Shown: positions 1 to 11,647, counted from the stretch's first letter. The stretch: 64,000 nucleotides of DNA from Apostichopus japonicus (GCF_037975245.1 NC_092572.1:19057989-19121988), one strand, 5' to 3'. Numbers and translations are program-made. Notes: generated by a model from the sequence alone, not told the origin.

Positions 1-400
1 GCCCTTCGTGCTTTCAAAGCTATCCACGGTATGGCCCCTGGCTATCTGACAGACCTCATCGTCTCCTACTCACCACAACGTTGTCGCCGCTCGTCGTCCG
101 AAACCCTTCTCTGCCGTACTCGCAGGTGGAACACAAAATTCTATGGAGACAGGTGTTTCAGCTCTGCCGCTCCCGAAGTCTGGAACAATTTACCAACAAA
201 CATCCGTAGAACACCTAACCTTAATCGTTTTAAGACAGATTTGAAGACATACCTTTTTAGCTGTTCTTAAACTGTCAACTATACTTCTTAGCCTGGTTTA
301 ACTATGTTCCTTTGTACTTATTTTTTATTGTACAGCCTTTGAGATTACTGGGAGGCGCTATATAAGTATTACGTTTTATTATGATTATTATTATCAATAT
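1..400 (+). mobile_element. 3' end of a CR1/L2-like LINE (left copy)
   Basis: The first 267 bases are an open C-terminal piece of a non-LTR retrotransposon reverse transcriptase ORF. The piece has the usual tail pattern: a PRRWNTK-like segment, SAAPEVWNNLP, then NRFKTDLKTYLF and a stop. A short 3' UTR follows (GGCGCTATATAAGTATTA), ending in an ATT-rich tail near 370-400. The ORF enters from outside the window, so only the last ~90 codons are seen. Clade assignment rests on the tail motif and 3' repeat and is approximate. Confidence 0.8.
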
Positions 401-1300
401 TATGTAGTATAATGCACTTCCATGAAAAAAGGTCACCATTATACCGAAATAAAACGTAAAATTTATCTCTAACGCTATGTAAGATACAACACAATGGTCT
501 TTATTTCGAGCGTTTCGACTCAAATTACGGATATAAGTAGTATAAATATTTCTATTGATATAAACATGTCTTATTCTGTCTTTCGTTTGTGCTCGTAACA
601 TAGCTAATACAACCTACCTCTCTTCAACGGGAACATATTTACGAAACGAAGAACCACCAGGGTCACTTTGAACATTAATACACAGTATTTAGGTTTGTTT
701 GTTCCACTTATTGTAGAAGATATTGAGACGAAATTTAATGATTGCACTTTTAATATGTAAGGAAGTGTCGTGGACAAAATACGCAAAGACGTAATATTTT
801 ATATTTTACCACTGCTGTTCGGTGGCGCCATTTATTTAAACATGCAACTATACAAACCCAGATACAGATCAAAATCAACATCAATAATTTAAAGGGCAAT
901 GGCTACGAATAGTCACCGGACTTTGTTGCCCGTCTGTAAAGAAAAGAATTTAAACAATAATAACAAATCTAAAAAAATATATATATACAATATCTACACA
1001 TCCTAGGAACAATATTATCATCAAATAAAACCAATTACAAACGAAATACACGCAATGAACATCATTATGAAATTTCAACGAGCAGTGGTGTTAAACTAAC
1101 GCAGAACGAGATTTTAAGGTACAAGTGGTTGCGACTATTACGTCATTGGTACGTCAACCTATAACAGCAACTCAATACTAAATAAATAAAATTAACTATA
1201 TACTGCTTTAACTAACAAACACATACAGATTTAAGTGATTTAACTCATCCATTGACGGAGGTAAAAGTCACCTAATTCATCATCTCTGCAGTGCAACAAT
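400..1300. other. Non-coding sequence between LINE tail and microsatellite
   Basis: AT-rich sequence with no supported gene. Short open frames on the minus strand (302-601, 604-786) lack domain character and have no splice context. The stretch is conserved in the right copy at 54880-55780. Confidence 0.5.
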
Positions 1301-1369
1301 GGTGAACGAAGTTGTTTAGAAGCCATTGCAAGCACAGAAACCCAGTGACAGATTTTTATTTTTTTAATA

Positions 1370-1740
1370 AGAATAAGAATAACAAGAAGAAGAAGAAGGA
1401 GAAGAAGAATAATATTAACAATAATAATAATAATAACAATAATCATTATCACAATAATCATAATCATAACAATCATAATAATCATAACAATCATGATAAT
1501 CATCATCATAATCATAATAATCATAATAATAATAATAATTATAACAATAATAACCATAATAACAATAATAACAACAATAATTATAATATTTATAATAATT
1601 ATAATGATAACAATAATAACAATAATAACACTAATAATAGTATTATCAATAATAATAACGATGATGATGATACTCATAATAATAATAGTGATAATGATAG
1701 TGATGTGATAGTGATAATGATAATGATAATGATATATCAT
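1370..1740. repeat. Compound AAT/ATC/AAC microsatellite (left copy)
   Basis: About 370 bp of imperfect trinucleotide repeats: AAG/AAT units, then AAT, CAT and AAC mixtures, ending in GAT/GTGATA units. Open frames here encode only poly-Asn/His or poly-Ile and are not genes. The tract lies just downstream (on the minus strand) of the IgGFc-domain gene's stop codon. Confidence 0.95.
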
Positions 1741-1797
1741 TATGAATTCCGGAACTGATTGAAATAACATTATAACCTCATTTCGCCCATTTTGTAT

Positions 1798-3027
1798 TTA
1801 AGCTATAGTGTAAGCATAGGCTCGTTTCTGTCCATATGAATAGACTATTGCATGAACATTGCCATTTCCCTGGATAGCCAAACGATTAAAGCCGACTTCT
1901 AATATTGTTTGAAAAATAGACCATTCAGAAGAATCTTTATCAATAAACTTCCAAACAGCACGTTCATTAAGGGATAGTTGCAATATATCGACCTCTGGTG
2001 GTAGCCACACAGTGAGGTAAGTTGTAGTATTTGTGTCCTGAGTCATATCAAAAACTGGGAACAAGATCTCATTGCTAATACGATGATGTTCTTGACTCGG
2101 TACTTGCAGCATTACAGGACTTGTGTTGTCATTCATCAGGGTAAATTGAACAACCAAAACTTTATTTGATGCGACTATCTCCAGTGGATGGGTCACATTT
2201 CCGTCCACCAATACTTCCAAGAATTCCCCGGCTGCGAGAGTTGTTTCATTGTGATTACCGCCGAATTTCCACGTAATAATGTTGTTCGTAGAACTCGACA
2301 GAATCCTAACAATATAACCACCTGCTAATTCGGGGTCAACCAGCTGAGTTAACGAAAAAACTCTACCCCAGTCTTCTACGGGCTTTAGACACTCTGCAAT
2401 AGGGTCCGTGTTCACTGTTGCTGGTATACTAGCTTTCGTGTGTCCACTGAAAACAGAAATCGGCTTGTTGGATGTCAACTGGACACCAGTCGGGTCAAAC
2501 TCCAAAGCCAGAGTGTACGTTTGAAACTTATTCAGAAGAATAGTTATATTGTTAGGATACAGTTCCGGGGCGATTGATGTATTCAAGTGGATTTGAATAG
2601 ATGTGTTGTCGTAGATAGAAACAATAGCAAGCATCATATGTTTCCGATAGATGTGGTAAGACATTACCCAGTAGTTATTACCAATATCGTCCACATCTAA
2701 TAGGCGGAACGCAGACGCTTGATTACCTTTTTGACACTCAGATAAAACGTACGCATGTACCTTACCGATGGCAGATATAACGATCGTCGTATTAGTAATT
2801 TCGCCGTATGGATCGCGATTCCATGGATCGATTTCAGGGTATGCCTCCGGAATGAGAACTGATTGGCCTGACCCGGGTGATAGTGTAATGTTGATATCAC
2901 TTATGTTATTAGGAAGCGGAAAAGACAGTTTAACAGATGCACAAGAAGATGATGAGTTTGTCAGTATAGAAACCCGATGAACTGTTCTTTTTTTACCACA
3001 GTAAATCGGTAAAAATGTGAATGCATA
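1798..3027 (-). CDS. IgGFc-binding-domain secreted protein, exon 3 (left copy)
   Basis: Main coding exon, about 409 codons plus stop. It carries the IgGFc-binding N-terminal domain, the module at the start of Fc-gamma-binding protein/mucin-like proteins that is also found as a stand-alone secreted domain in invertebrates. Family-like features are the PISVFSGHTKASIP segment, the conserved Cys with VEDWGRVF, and the C-terminal GNGNVHAIVYSYG...AYAYTIA ending. There are several N-glycosylation sequons (NIT, NTT, NET, NVT) and no C-terminal membrane segment. The start at 3027 follows gtacag and fits the phase-0 donor of exon 2. A better pyrimidine tract precedes ...atcatag at 3045, but that acceptor would be out of frame. 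The exon is open throughout. A role in mucosal or humoral recognition is inferred from family knowledge only. Confidence 0.82.
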   Translation of the reverse strand, partial: YAFTFLPIYCGKKRTVHRVSILTNSSSSCASVKLSFPLPNNISDINITLSPGSGQSVLIPEAYPEIDPWNRDPYGEITNTTIVISAIGKVHAYVLSECQKGNQASAFRLLDVDDIGNNYWVMSYHIYRKHMMLAIVSIYDNTSIQIHLNTSIAPELYPNNITILLNKFQTYTLALEFDPTGVQLTSNKPISVFSGHTKASIPATVNTDPIAECLKPVEDWGRVFSLTQLVDPELAGGYIVRILSSSTNNIITWKFGGNHNETTLAAGEFLEVLVDGNVTHPLEIVASNKVLVVQFTLMNDNTSPVMLQVPSQEHHRISNEILFPVFDMTQDTNTTTYLTVWLPPEVDILQLSLNERAVWKFIDKDSSEWSIFQTILEVGFNRLAIQGNGNVHAIVYSYGQKRAYAYTIA

Positions 3028-3974
3028 CTGTACTTCGTAGTGACCTATGATAAAGTAAATCAAATAAACAGGAAAAATGTCAAAAATCAACAGGTCGAAG
3101 TCCCTGCAATCAATGATTATGCAGTTATGCGATATAAAAGAAAAATGCATTGCTTAAGGCTATGGGCACTGGGCGAGGGCCCGTCCAATCTGAGAGTGGG
3201 CATGTTGTGGATGCTGTGGAGATTAATTACAAAGACTTTGAAGGACAGTGGGACCTGGGACTAGGATTAAAGAGAATAAACCACAAAATCAGTTCTAAAC
3301 GTCCCGAGAAAAGTTATACTCTGTGTGTTCCATACCAAAAAGTCCAGTATTCCAGTTCAGAATTTGTTTCAACGAAACAGTGACAAATTCCAGAATTTCT
3401 TAGTTTTCTTTTCTTAGAACTTTTCGCTCTTCCAAATAACTATTTCAATTGTAATTTTATGAACAAAATTATCAATTTGACTTCCACTTATTATTATAAT
3501 TTTTATTTTTAAATTGTAACAGTTAAAAAGTTTTAAAAAGCAGGAATCAACACATATCAACACATATCAAGCTTGTTGAAACCGCAACTATTCAGTGATT
3601 AATAATTAAATATGATCATGAAATATATATGTTGGTCTTAGCTCTTGTAATTTTGTGACAAATATTGTACGTTGACAGTTTTAAGGGTAAGCTTATGTTG
3701 AACTCGTAAGTCGACAGATGTTAAAATATTGATTTTCACGCACATAGAATCTTATAATAAGGGTAATCCCAGTTAAGGAGATACTCTATCGCTATATCAA
3801 AGTTGTCGCAAACTCATCAATGAATAAATGACAGAATGCCAAGAATACTTCTAGCAGGAAATATGTTCAAAGTGTATTTGAAAATATAGAAATGGACTCT
3901 GTGCACAAAAGATAGAGAGTAAGGAAAATATTTCGAAAATCATGCTGCAAATGAACGCTACGAAAAGCAATTCT

Positions 3975-4345
3975 TAGAGGTAGTTATAGAATATAGTGTA
4001 TGTGATCCACTGGAGTAACCAAACAGTCGCATACACGACACATACAATTACAAACCATAGTCATGCTGTGTTTCAAGACATGAAGCCATACTATCTTCTT
4101 CAAAGACCGCGACGTTCGTACTGTGCGTCTGCAGTTGGTTGTATAGAGCTAGTAATGAGAAAAAGGAGCTCAAATCATAAAATCTTAAATTCATGAAATT
4201 AAACACAAATAAATCAGTTTTGCGTCAGTTTAATCCCATATGGTCCGAGTTAGAATCCAGTTGGATACTGGAATGTTTCACTAAGTTTAATATTTCCAAT
4301 ATTAATATCTTCAATTTGTCTGGTGAGTTCCAAAAGAACATAACC
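3975..4345. repeat. Repeat unit R1, copy 1 (intron of the IgGFc gene, left)
   Basis: A ~300-bp unit beginning near tagttatagaatatagtg and ending near GGTCCGAGTTAGAATCC recurs at 4985-5265, and twice in the right copy (58467-58800, 59585-59930). It lies in the intron between exons 2 and 3. The short open frame inside it is not conserved in frame between copies and is not a gene. Confidence 0.8.
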
Positions 4346-4984
4346 GGTCGTGAAGTGGTATTTTTCTGGTGTGTTGACCTTTTTTAATTTAATATATATA
4401 TATATATATATATTTATTTATCGGTCGTACCACTAACTGCTTAACCTTTGTTTCTAGAAAGTATTTATGTTGCAGATCTGTACCTTGGAGACTTGAACAA
4501 CAATCACAGGCCTACTGGCGAGTGACATTTGGCGAGTAGATTTTTAGTCGCGGTCACCAAATAGCGAGTACTTTTAAATCATTTGTTAAGGCCTGAAAAC
4601 CTTGAAAACATGATTTCTCATGGTAGAAATCATGGATACTCTTCATACATGGAATATGGGTTGCCATATTGAGTACAAGAATCATATTGCTTGTAAGGTC
4701 AAATCTCCTATAGGTCACCAGAGGTCAAACTCTGAAAACCCTTTCACATGATATCTAACGATGGAAATCGTGGGTACCTCTAAAACTTGGTGTGTGGATT
4801 CATAACATTGGAGTACAATACCCCTATTGTTTTTGGTGGGGGTGTGTATAGCCACGTACAGTAGACTGACCTGTCTTTATCATGCCATAGTGTAATTGTA
4901 ACTACAATAGTTCTGGTTATACTAACAAGCAGAAGTCTAGTGCATTGAGGTCATCGACACATCAATGCATTTTGCATTCTGGTT

Positions 4985-5265
4985 AGAGATAGTTATGGAA
5001 TATAGTGTATGTGACCCACTGGAGTAACCAAACAGTCGCATACACGACACACAATTACAAACCATAGTCATGCTGTGTTTCAGGACATGAAGCCATACTA
5101 TCTTCTTCAAAGACCGCGCCGTTCGTACTGTGCGTCTGCATTTGGTTGTATAGAGCTAGTAATGAGAAAAAGGAGTTCAAATCATAAAATCAAGAAATGA
5201 ATCGCAAATAAAACGGTTTTGAGACAGTTTAATCCCTTATGGTCCGGGCTCGAATCCAGTTGGAG
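4985..5265. repeat. Repeat unit R1, copy 2 (left)
   Basis: Second copy of the intronic unit, about 1 kb from the first. It contains GGGCTCGAATCC, one mismatch from the RNA polymerase III B-box consensus. A tRNA-like or SINE origin is possible, but no convincing A box was seen. Confidence 0.75.
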
Positions 5266-5337
5266 TTTTTTTTTAATTAAAGATGATATAACGTCTCATG
5301 GATTACTTCAGTTGTAAGATGACTACATTAAACTTAC

Positions 5338-5582
5338 ATTCTGTTGTGATAATATGTCTTCTGAAAGACATGTATTAACCTTCAAGCAATTAAGTATACG
5401 TCCAGCATAAAGAGCCCATCGATTACCTGATAACGAGAATTGACTGTAATCATCAAATTTGTAGACTGGAGAAAACGTATGTGATTCGATCTCAGCACAT
5501 GGGACTTGTTTAGCAGTCTTGGTCTTTTCATCTACGTTATCAATGACGTAACACAGTGACGTATCCTCATCACCATCTGGAG
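5338..5582 (-). CDS. IgGFc-binding-domain secreted protein, exon 2 (left copy)
   Basis: 245-nt internal exon. The acceptor is ttttgtgcag and the donor is AAT followed by gtaagt. It enters in phase 1, completing the codon split with exon 1, and leaves in phase 0. It encodes about 81 residues with Cys in SLCYVID, VPCAEIE and LNCLKVNT, and no domain I recognise. It is probably the linker between signal peptide and IgGFc-binding domain. It is conserved at 59999-60243 with the same splice sites. Confidence 0.7.
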
Positions 5583-7077
5583 CTGCACAAAATAAACATT
5601 TTGATAGAAACTTCTTTACTAAATTAATTAACGTTATTTGCTTAATTAAGTAATTTTCTTTGCTTAATTAACGTTCTCTGCCTTAATTAACGTTATTTTA
5701 GAGGCTCTGGACTTGGAGCCACTGATTCCCAAAAAAAATAGTGAAAAGAAGAAATTTGAGATAGTATTTTAAGACACGTCTTTGTTCTAGAGAATTGCAG
5801 AGTAATTAAGAGCAATCTGTATAAGACATCCAGCACATGTGTGCAGTATATGGTGGACGTTTGAACATATATACTTTATGGTTAAGCAGTGCAAGCTTTA
5901 AATATTCCTTTCACTATAAGTCATATCACTCATCTCAGCTCCACGAGATTTTAATTTTAGCAAGTGGCAATGACATATGGATTGACATCTGTTGTCTTCT
6001 ATTGGACACAAATCTTTGCCCGGAGTTGTGCATGGTACAACGAAGAAAACATAGATAACTGTAGATAGGTCCTTCGACTTTCTTGTAATAGAGATTCCTG
6101 TTGTGTTATGTGACCTTCATTTTATCTTTGCTGCTTATAACATGCTGTACCCGGATTAGAGGTTGCAAGGTGATATGTTGCTTTGTTAATTGTAGACAGT
6201 GGCCATTGTGCCATCGGGCGATCAGCGACATGTGGGTATGTAACGGCAAAGGTTATCGGGCGGTACATGCTTCTACGTTGTTGTTGTTGGAGGTCTCTAA
6301 TTCTATCGGAAGAGTTCCTAATAGCTTTCCTCGACGAATGACACCTTCTAGTATCCATTGCATTTCTTATTTGATTTTTTAACACCAAATTGTAGAATTA
6401 TTACTTTGCACCGACAAGACTAGTGGTAACTAAGCTTAAACGCTTACCGGAACCTATTCGGAACACGTGGTGTCGTGAGTACAGGGGGTAGGAAGCTTCC
6501 AAAAAGTGTGGGGTGGGGCGCAACATCAGAGGCAACTTTTCATTCCACAACCATCACTCGTTATGCTATAAACCCATACACACCGGTAACATTACTTAAA
6601 TATATATGATGTGTTAGTATGCTATCAATACTATTATGGTGCGCTGCAACATTGATTTTATTGTTTATTGAGATAGTTTATTGTCAACCGTGCTACAAAA
6701 AAATATTGGATACCATTTTAAAAATAGCATGTACAGACTAAAAATTAATAGTTAAGATAAAATATTAAAATTAATGAAGGCTTTATAAGATATCCAAAGG
6801 AGAGTTCTTCATCAAAGGAGCACATTGTATTTGACAGTAAGGTACAATTGCTATTTTGGAGAAAATGGGGGTACGTGCCCCCCCCTGCTCCTTCCCCCTG
6901 CGTAAGTAAGTTTTATTGATGGCGTTAGCACATGTAAAAAACAAATGGATCAGTTGTCATATCGATAACAGAGATCGGAGTCTACTTGAAATAAAGTCCT
7001 GCTTTCTTCCTTAATGTCCATCCTGTGTTATAGAAATTAATGAAGTAAATAAAGGAGATTATATGTTAGACACTTAC

Positions 7078-7159
7078 CCAAGGTTGCTTTTGATGGCTTC
7101 CATCCCTCCAGTACCACAATAATCGTCAGGAGTCGTAGTAAGGTCATGGTGTGTTCCAT
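7078..7159 (-). CDS. IgGFc-binding-domain secreted protein, exon 1 with signal peptide (left copy)
   Basis: 82-nt first coding exon: ATG at 7159, then MEHTMTLLRLLTIIVVLEG and a short polar stretch, then donor GG followed by gtaagt. The Leu/Ile/Val run after a short charged start is a typical signal peptide. The single leftover base joins exon 2 in frame (...KATL-A-PDGDED). The right copy has the same start, length and donor at 61697-61778. Together the three exons give a secreted protein of roughly 520 residues. A second in-frame Met lies four codons downstream. Confidence 0.72.
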
Positions 7160-7237
7160 CTTCGGCGATAGCTTTTAACTTTTAAAGAATGTTTGAAAAC
7201 TTTCAGTTGAATATCTTCTTTGGACGAGCTTGAGATG

Positions 7238-7246
7238 CTATATGTT
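7238..7246 (-). promoter_or_regulatory. Possible TATA box of the IgGFc-domain gene
   Basis: On the minus strand ACATATAGC lies about 80 bp upstream of the ATG at 7159, which would leave a 5' UTR of about 50 nt. It is unchanged in the right copy. The call rests only on position and sequence. Confidence 0.3.
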
Positions 7247-7427
7247 CATGTCAGTTCGCTGAATCTAGAGATGAAGCCAAACGTTACATCATCATACTTA
7301 CGAGGCAACATTGCTACCGATATAACTAACTGAGGAGAAAACACGGCAACTAAATTTGCAAAACTCGTGTTCAATTGGCTAGAGTGGCAAGCACATTCCA
7401 TACCGGAGACAGATACAAGAAATCAGC

Positions 7428-7731
7428 CGATTCACACAGAGAATACAGAAACTACTGTAAATCTGAAAGTTTTGTACCACAGTTAAAACTGGATCGTGCT
7501 GACAAATCTGATTAATCGGTAGCATGTACTATAAGGATTACAGTAAGAACCGAGGATATGTGTAATCCCAACAAATCCCAAAAACTTGATTTGTTGGAAC
7601 TACACATATCCTCAGTTCTTACTGAAATCCTAATAGCATATGCTACCGATTTATAGCTCGATCCTGTTTTTGCTGTGGTACAAAACTTTTAAAATTACAG
7701 TAGTAACTGTGTTCTCTGTGTGTATCGGGTG
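7428..7731. repeat. Large palindrome upstream of the IgGFc gene (left copy)
   Basis: Two inverted arms of about 150 bp with almost no spacer. The outer edges are CCGATTCACACAGAGA and TCTCTGTGTGTATCGG; the inner arms share CGGTAGCATGT/GCATATGCTACCG and GAGGATATGTGTA/TACACATATCCTC. It is present at 62045-62343 in the right copy, so it predates the duplication. It probably derives from a foldback MITE; no clear target duplication was found. Confidence 0.88.
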
Positions 7732-7899
7732 AAGAAATACAAAACGTTCAGTCCACCGATAAAGTGGCAGCAGAAATGATGTACAAATTAATCAGTGGAA
7801 CACTTCAGCTACATTGCTAATGGGTATTAACAGGAGCGCATGCTATACACCTGTTTGTATAAAGTTGTCATTAACTAGCTTTATTGAAACAATGCGAAA

Positions 7900-8340
7900 G
7901 TTACATTAAAAAGAGAAAAATATTGCACACTGCTGTAGTTGAAAACCTTACTTCGATATATTGCCCCTAATTATAAATGTTGGTTATTTGAATATGACCT
8001 ATGCTTGACAGGCCAAATCTTCAACTATATAATCAGTCCAGGAAGTTGGATCACTCACAGTGATGTCATCCGGGAAATACTGTCCAAACCTTTACTTTGG
8101 CTATTATAAAATTTGTGTTGAGTTATCCTTGAAACCTGGTACATTTGGAATGTATGCTTATAGCTGTCAAAAGTCTGGCCTTAGAATTTAATAAAAATGT
8201 GTCTCAATTTGCAGAAATATTATGTCTATATTTGGAGAAATGATTGATAAACTATAGAGAAATAAAAGAAGGTATTGACCGAATGACATCATCCATTCTG
8301 GTGTCGCCAGATGCATTTGCAAAATATCACAAAAATTTGC
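7900..8340. repeat. Diverged interspersed repeat (family also at 30.6 and 43.3 kb)
   Basis: Shares blocks such as TACATTTGGAAT, AGCTGTCAAA and GACATCATC...GTCGCCAGATGCAT with 30640-31090, 43340-43640 and 62560-62945. The copies are strongly diverged and I see no coding content. Confidence 0.55.
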
Positions 8341-8921
8341 AAATTTCATATCATCGCGATCGACAAAACTTACTATAAGAATGGGGTGGTCACTTAGCTA
8401 CAAATTCAAAAAAATTCCAGCAATTTCACGTACTCTGCAATCAACGTCAGCTGGCGACCAGAGAGTTCTGAATGATGATAATCACACAGATTCTTTTCGA
8501 AGAACGACGAATGCTATTCAGTTTATTTATAAACATGTAACTAAGTGGCTTGGATAAAGCCAAGCAATGTTACTAACTCTGTGCAAAATAAACCTCTACA
8601 TTCCTTGAAAGTTAACTTGGCAATTTGCCAAGTGTTCCATTTGAACATTTGATTCACAGAAGAAACATTGTCAGATAAATGAGACGAGTATTTTGTTGGA
8701 TGATCATCTTTATCCTTGAAACTGTCTCAGTGACCTATCTCTCCTTAGCTACAATATTTTACATAGTTCCACGATTGTGTTAACCTTCTGCAAGACACCT
8801 GATCTAATCCGTTTCCTTTAAAAAAAAAATAATTTGAAGGGATCACACAACCGCTATTGACCAATCAAATAAAATTTAAAAAAAAAACGTTGTGGGGCCA
8901 TGTAAATGTGTTGTGGTACAT

Positions 8922-8923
<2 letters not shown>

Positions 8924-8994
<71 letters not shown>
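8924..8994. repeat. (TA)n tract
   Basis: About 70 bp of uninterrupted TA dinucleotides. The right copy has only a short tract near 63450. Confidence 0.97.
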
Positions 8995-8995
<1 letters not shown>

Positions 8996-9520
8996 TACAA
9001 AAGTGTGTAGTTAGTGGTTGGAATTAATCTTTCGAACAGGTTATGGGAAGGTCACAGAGAAGTCTAAGCACCATTTTATTAAATTATTGATGTAGGCATA
9101 TTACGTATAGAGAAAATTAAGAATGCGGCAGAATATCAGTTGTTACCTGTAAGTGTTAATATAATGTGCAATGATTAACTAATTAACTAATTAATCTAAA
9201 ATGTATTAACCATCGCCATAAATTAAAAAACTTTAAAGATTGAATTTCAAACAAATTCAGGGGGTCTATAATTTTGAGTGTCGGTTGAAGTCTTTAAATA
9301 TGTCTTAGTATAACCAAACCCACGATATATGTCCCTTGGAATACGGAGGAGAACTTTTAGTGCATCGTTTTGAAAGATTTACAACTCACCCGTGCAAACG
9401 GACAGACTTCCACGATGTGCAGTGCGTAAACTAACAGTTTTGTCCCTCAAGAAACAGAAGAGTCATATTTCCTTTAAACATTTAGCATAGAGCACATCCT
9501 TTACTAAGCAAATTGAACAC

Positions 9521-9876
9521 ATGGAAACGCAAATGTGATTCTCAAATTTGTAAGTTTTGAAAAATTCTGGCAGCTACAAACGATCATTACTCAGTTGCTG
9601 GACAACTCGATTATCACAGAGAGCACTGTCTTAAAATAAAATAAAAATAATCAAAGCGAGAAATCCATTCAAATCAATCCCTTACGAAATCAATAATAGA
9701 ACCAAACTATAGCCTAGGAAACTATATCGATTTCGCTATACGTCAAAACTATACGCCAAGTTACGTCTGTGCTAGTTATTTAACTTTATTTATTTTTTCC
9801 TACACTTCCGAAATTTTGTGATAGAAGGTTGAATAACGAGTTAAAAAGTGTATGTACGTGTGTATGTATGTGTGTA

Positions 9877-9907
<31 letters not shown>

Positions 9908-10920
9908 ATGTATGTATATGTATAAAGATAATATTTGTCTAGACGTTACGAAGTCAAATTTGTGCGTTTTTAGACATATCGACAATATAAATTAGTCATA
10001 TAGTTATGTCTCTAACAAGGTTATGCGAGTAAATAACTACCTAACAAGTGCATAAACGAACACTTTTAAAAGTAAAAAGCAATAGAATCATTAAAAATAA
10101 ATATGGTTCACAGTCTTTAAAAAGCAAAATGGATACTTAAAAATCCCAACTATTATTGACATTTTGTAATCCTGAAAAAGTTTTCTGCATGCACTGACAT
10201 TTGAACGAAGTATTATATTTATGTTTCTATGACAACAATTAATAATATAATCAAATCAAGGAATTGTCTACAAAGTTATAAGCATATCGATCATTTTTAT
10301 TTCTTCACATATGGAAAGCTTTTCAATTCAAACCTACAATTAGTTGGTTCTTTCTGCCTGTACTAACAGTCGAGTTCCACTAAAGTTTGTGTTGGGACTA
10401 TCACGTATTATAACCCTGACATTTCGAACGTTCCAGTGATTTTTAATTAATTTTTCTGCTATCAAGCACTGTTATTGATCTTCAGTGATTTCATACCGAA
10501 TTTGGGAGAAAAAAGCCAGCAACAAAAGGATTTTTGCTAAGGTCAGCTTGACCAAAGGCCTTGTTCTACAGTTCGTTTTAGCTTAGTTACAATTGTTTAG
10601 CTGAATATCTCATATTGATATTCAACAAAGTCAAGCAAAGTGGTTTTGGATCCTTAACTTTCTCTTAACACAATGATAATACATAGAAATAAGAATATGG
10701 TGATTGGGGGAAAAAATAATCTTTAAGTGACTTCCGCCATTTTGGAAACTGATAATCCTAACTTTCTGACTATGTCCAAGTTATATAGAATCAAAAAATT
10801 TACCATTCAATGATTTGAAATTAGATCAATTAGTGTTGTTAAATGACATCATTGCGGACAGTTCTCCCAACCTACATCTGATAAGCTGCATAGAGTAACT
10901 ATTCTGGCATTCATTTCAAT
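9521..10920. other. Intergenic, nothing recognised
   Basis: AT-rich sequence with one short GTAT/GTGT microsatellite (about 9850-9920). I see no splice-flanked coding segment and no recognisable repeat ends. Confidence 0.5.
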
Positions 10921-11290
10921 TAATTATAATTTAGATACGAAGGCTGGTTGACGGGAACATGATTTCTCATGTTTTGGGGGAATATATGTCTGGGAGGGAT
11001 TTTTTTTATTTCCGATCGGTTTGGGTATATAGTCGGGTCGACATATGGAAAATACCCCCTCAACCCCCCAAAAATTGCTACAAAAGGTTTCTACACTGAT
11101 TCTGGTAGGGTTTAGCGTACTTTATAACATACTAAAAGTTAACCAAAGTAGGACCCCCGGAAAAGTTTTTTTCAAGATGGCGTCCAAGATGGCCGCCGAA
11201 ACCTCTTAATGATCATAACTATGTAAATATCAACTCAAATTTTATGATCTTGTTGTCTATCCATAGGTATTTAGGGGCAAAGAACACATT

Positions 11291-11647
11291 GTGACCATTA
11301 AAAATGACAGTGGGCCGTTATCTAACAGGTTGAGGGGGTATTTTCGATATATTTACCTGAAGAATGTGTCGAATTGGATCCAGGTAGTCTTCGAGGACCT
11401 ACCGAGATATCTTGACTGTGACAAGCGGATCGATATTCTGTGGGAAGTCTCCCTTGGCTTCAAAGGGGCAACACCGAATTGGCAGGGGATGATGAATATT
11501 TTGCATCAGGGAGCCAGCACCCTTGGGCAGTCGTCAGTCAAATTCTTGCCTGTGATCAATATGCACTCTGGAGACAAATCGTGCATTGTGTCTACAACAG
11601 AATTTGTTTGCAACTTTGCCATGAAGCACAAACTCCCCACCATTTAA
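11291..11647 (+). pseudogene. 118-codon fragment of an unknown repeat-associated protein
   Basis: Open frame with ordinary amino-acid composition: SLGFKGATPNWQGMMNILHQ, KFLPVINMHSGDKSCIVST, then EFVCNFAMKHKLPT. It ends where another repeat begins (about 11645). The WQGMMN...STTEFV pattern reminds me of uncharacterised proteins dispersed in marine invertebrate genomes, but I cannot name the family and this recollection is weak. Upstream (10930-11290) I see no clear start or splice site. It is most likely a truncated copy from a mobile or multigene source. Confidence 0.4.

Larger units (their letters stand above)
1..9520. repeat. Left copy of a >9.5-kb direct duplication
   Basis: This block matches 54478-64000 base for base over long stretches, in the same orientation and order: LINE tail, AAT-rich microsatellite, IgGFc-domain gene, upstream palindrome, (TA)n. 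Base 1 aligns with 54478 and base 9520 with 64000. Both ends are window edges, so the true extent is unknown. Differences are scattered substitutions plus indels in both directions; about 95 bp near 5975-6080 is absent on the right, and about 50 bp near 60440-60480 is absent on the left. It could be a real segmental duplication or two haplotypes joined in an assembly; the sequence alone does not decide. Confidence 0.93.

Noticed and set aside
1312-1758. Long open frames encoding poly-Asn/His or poly-Ile across the microsatellite (also 55789-56247)
   Set aside because: They are readings of trinucleotide repeats, open on both strands, with no splice sites or conserved non-repeat part.
5236-5264. 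tRNA gene suggested by a T-arm-like GGGCTCGAATCC
   Set aside because: No acceptor stem, D arm or anticodon arm can be drawn around it.
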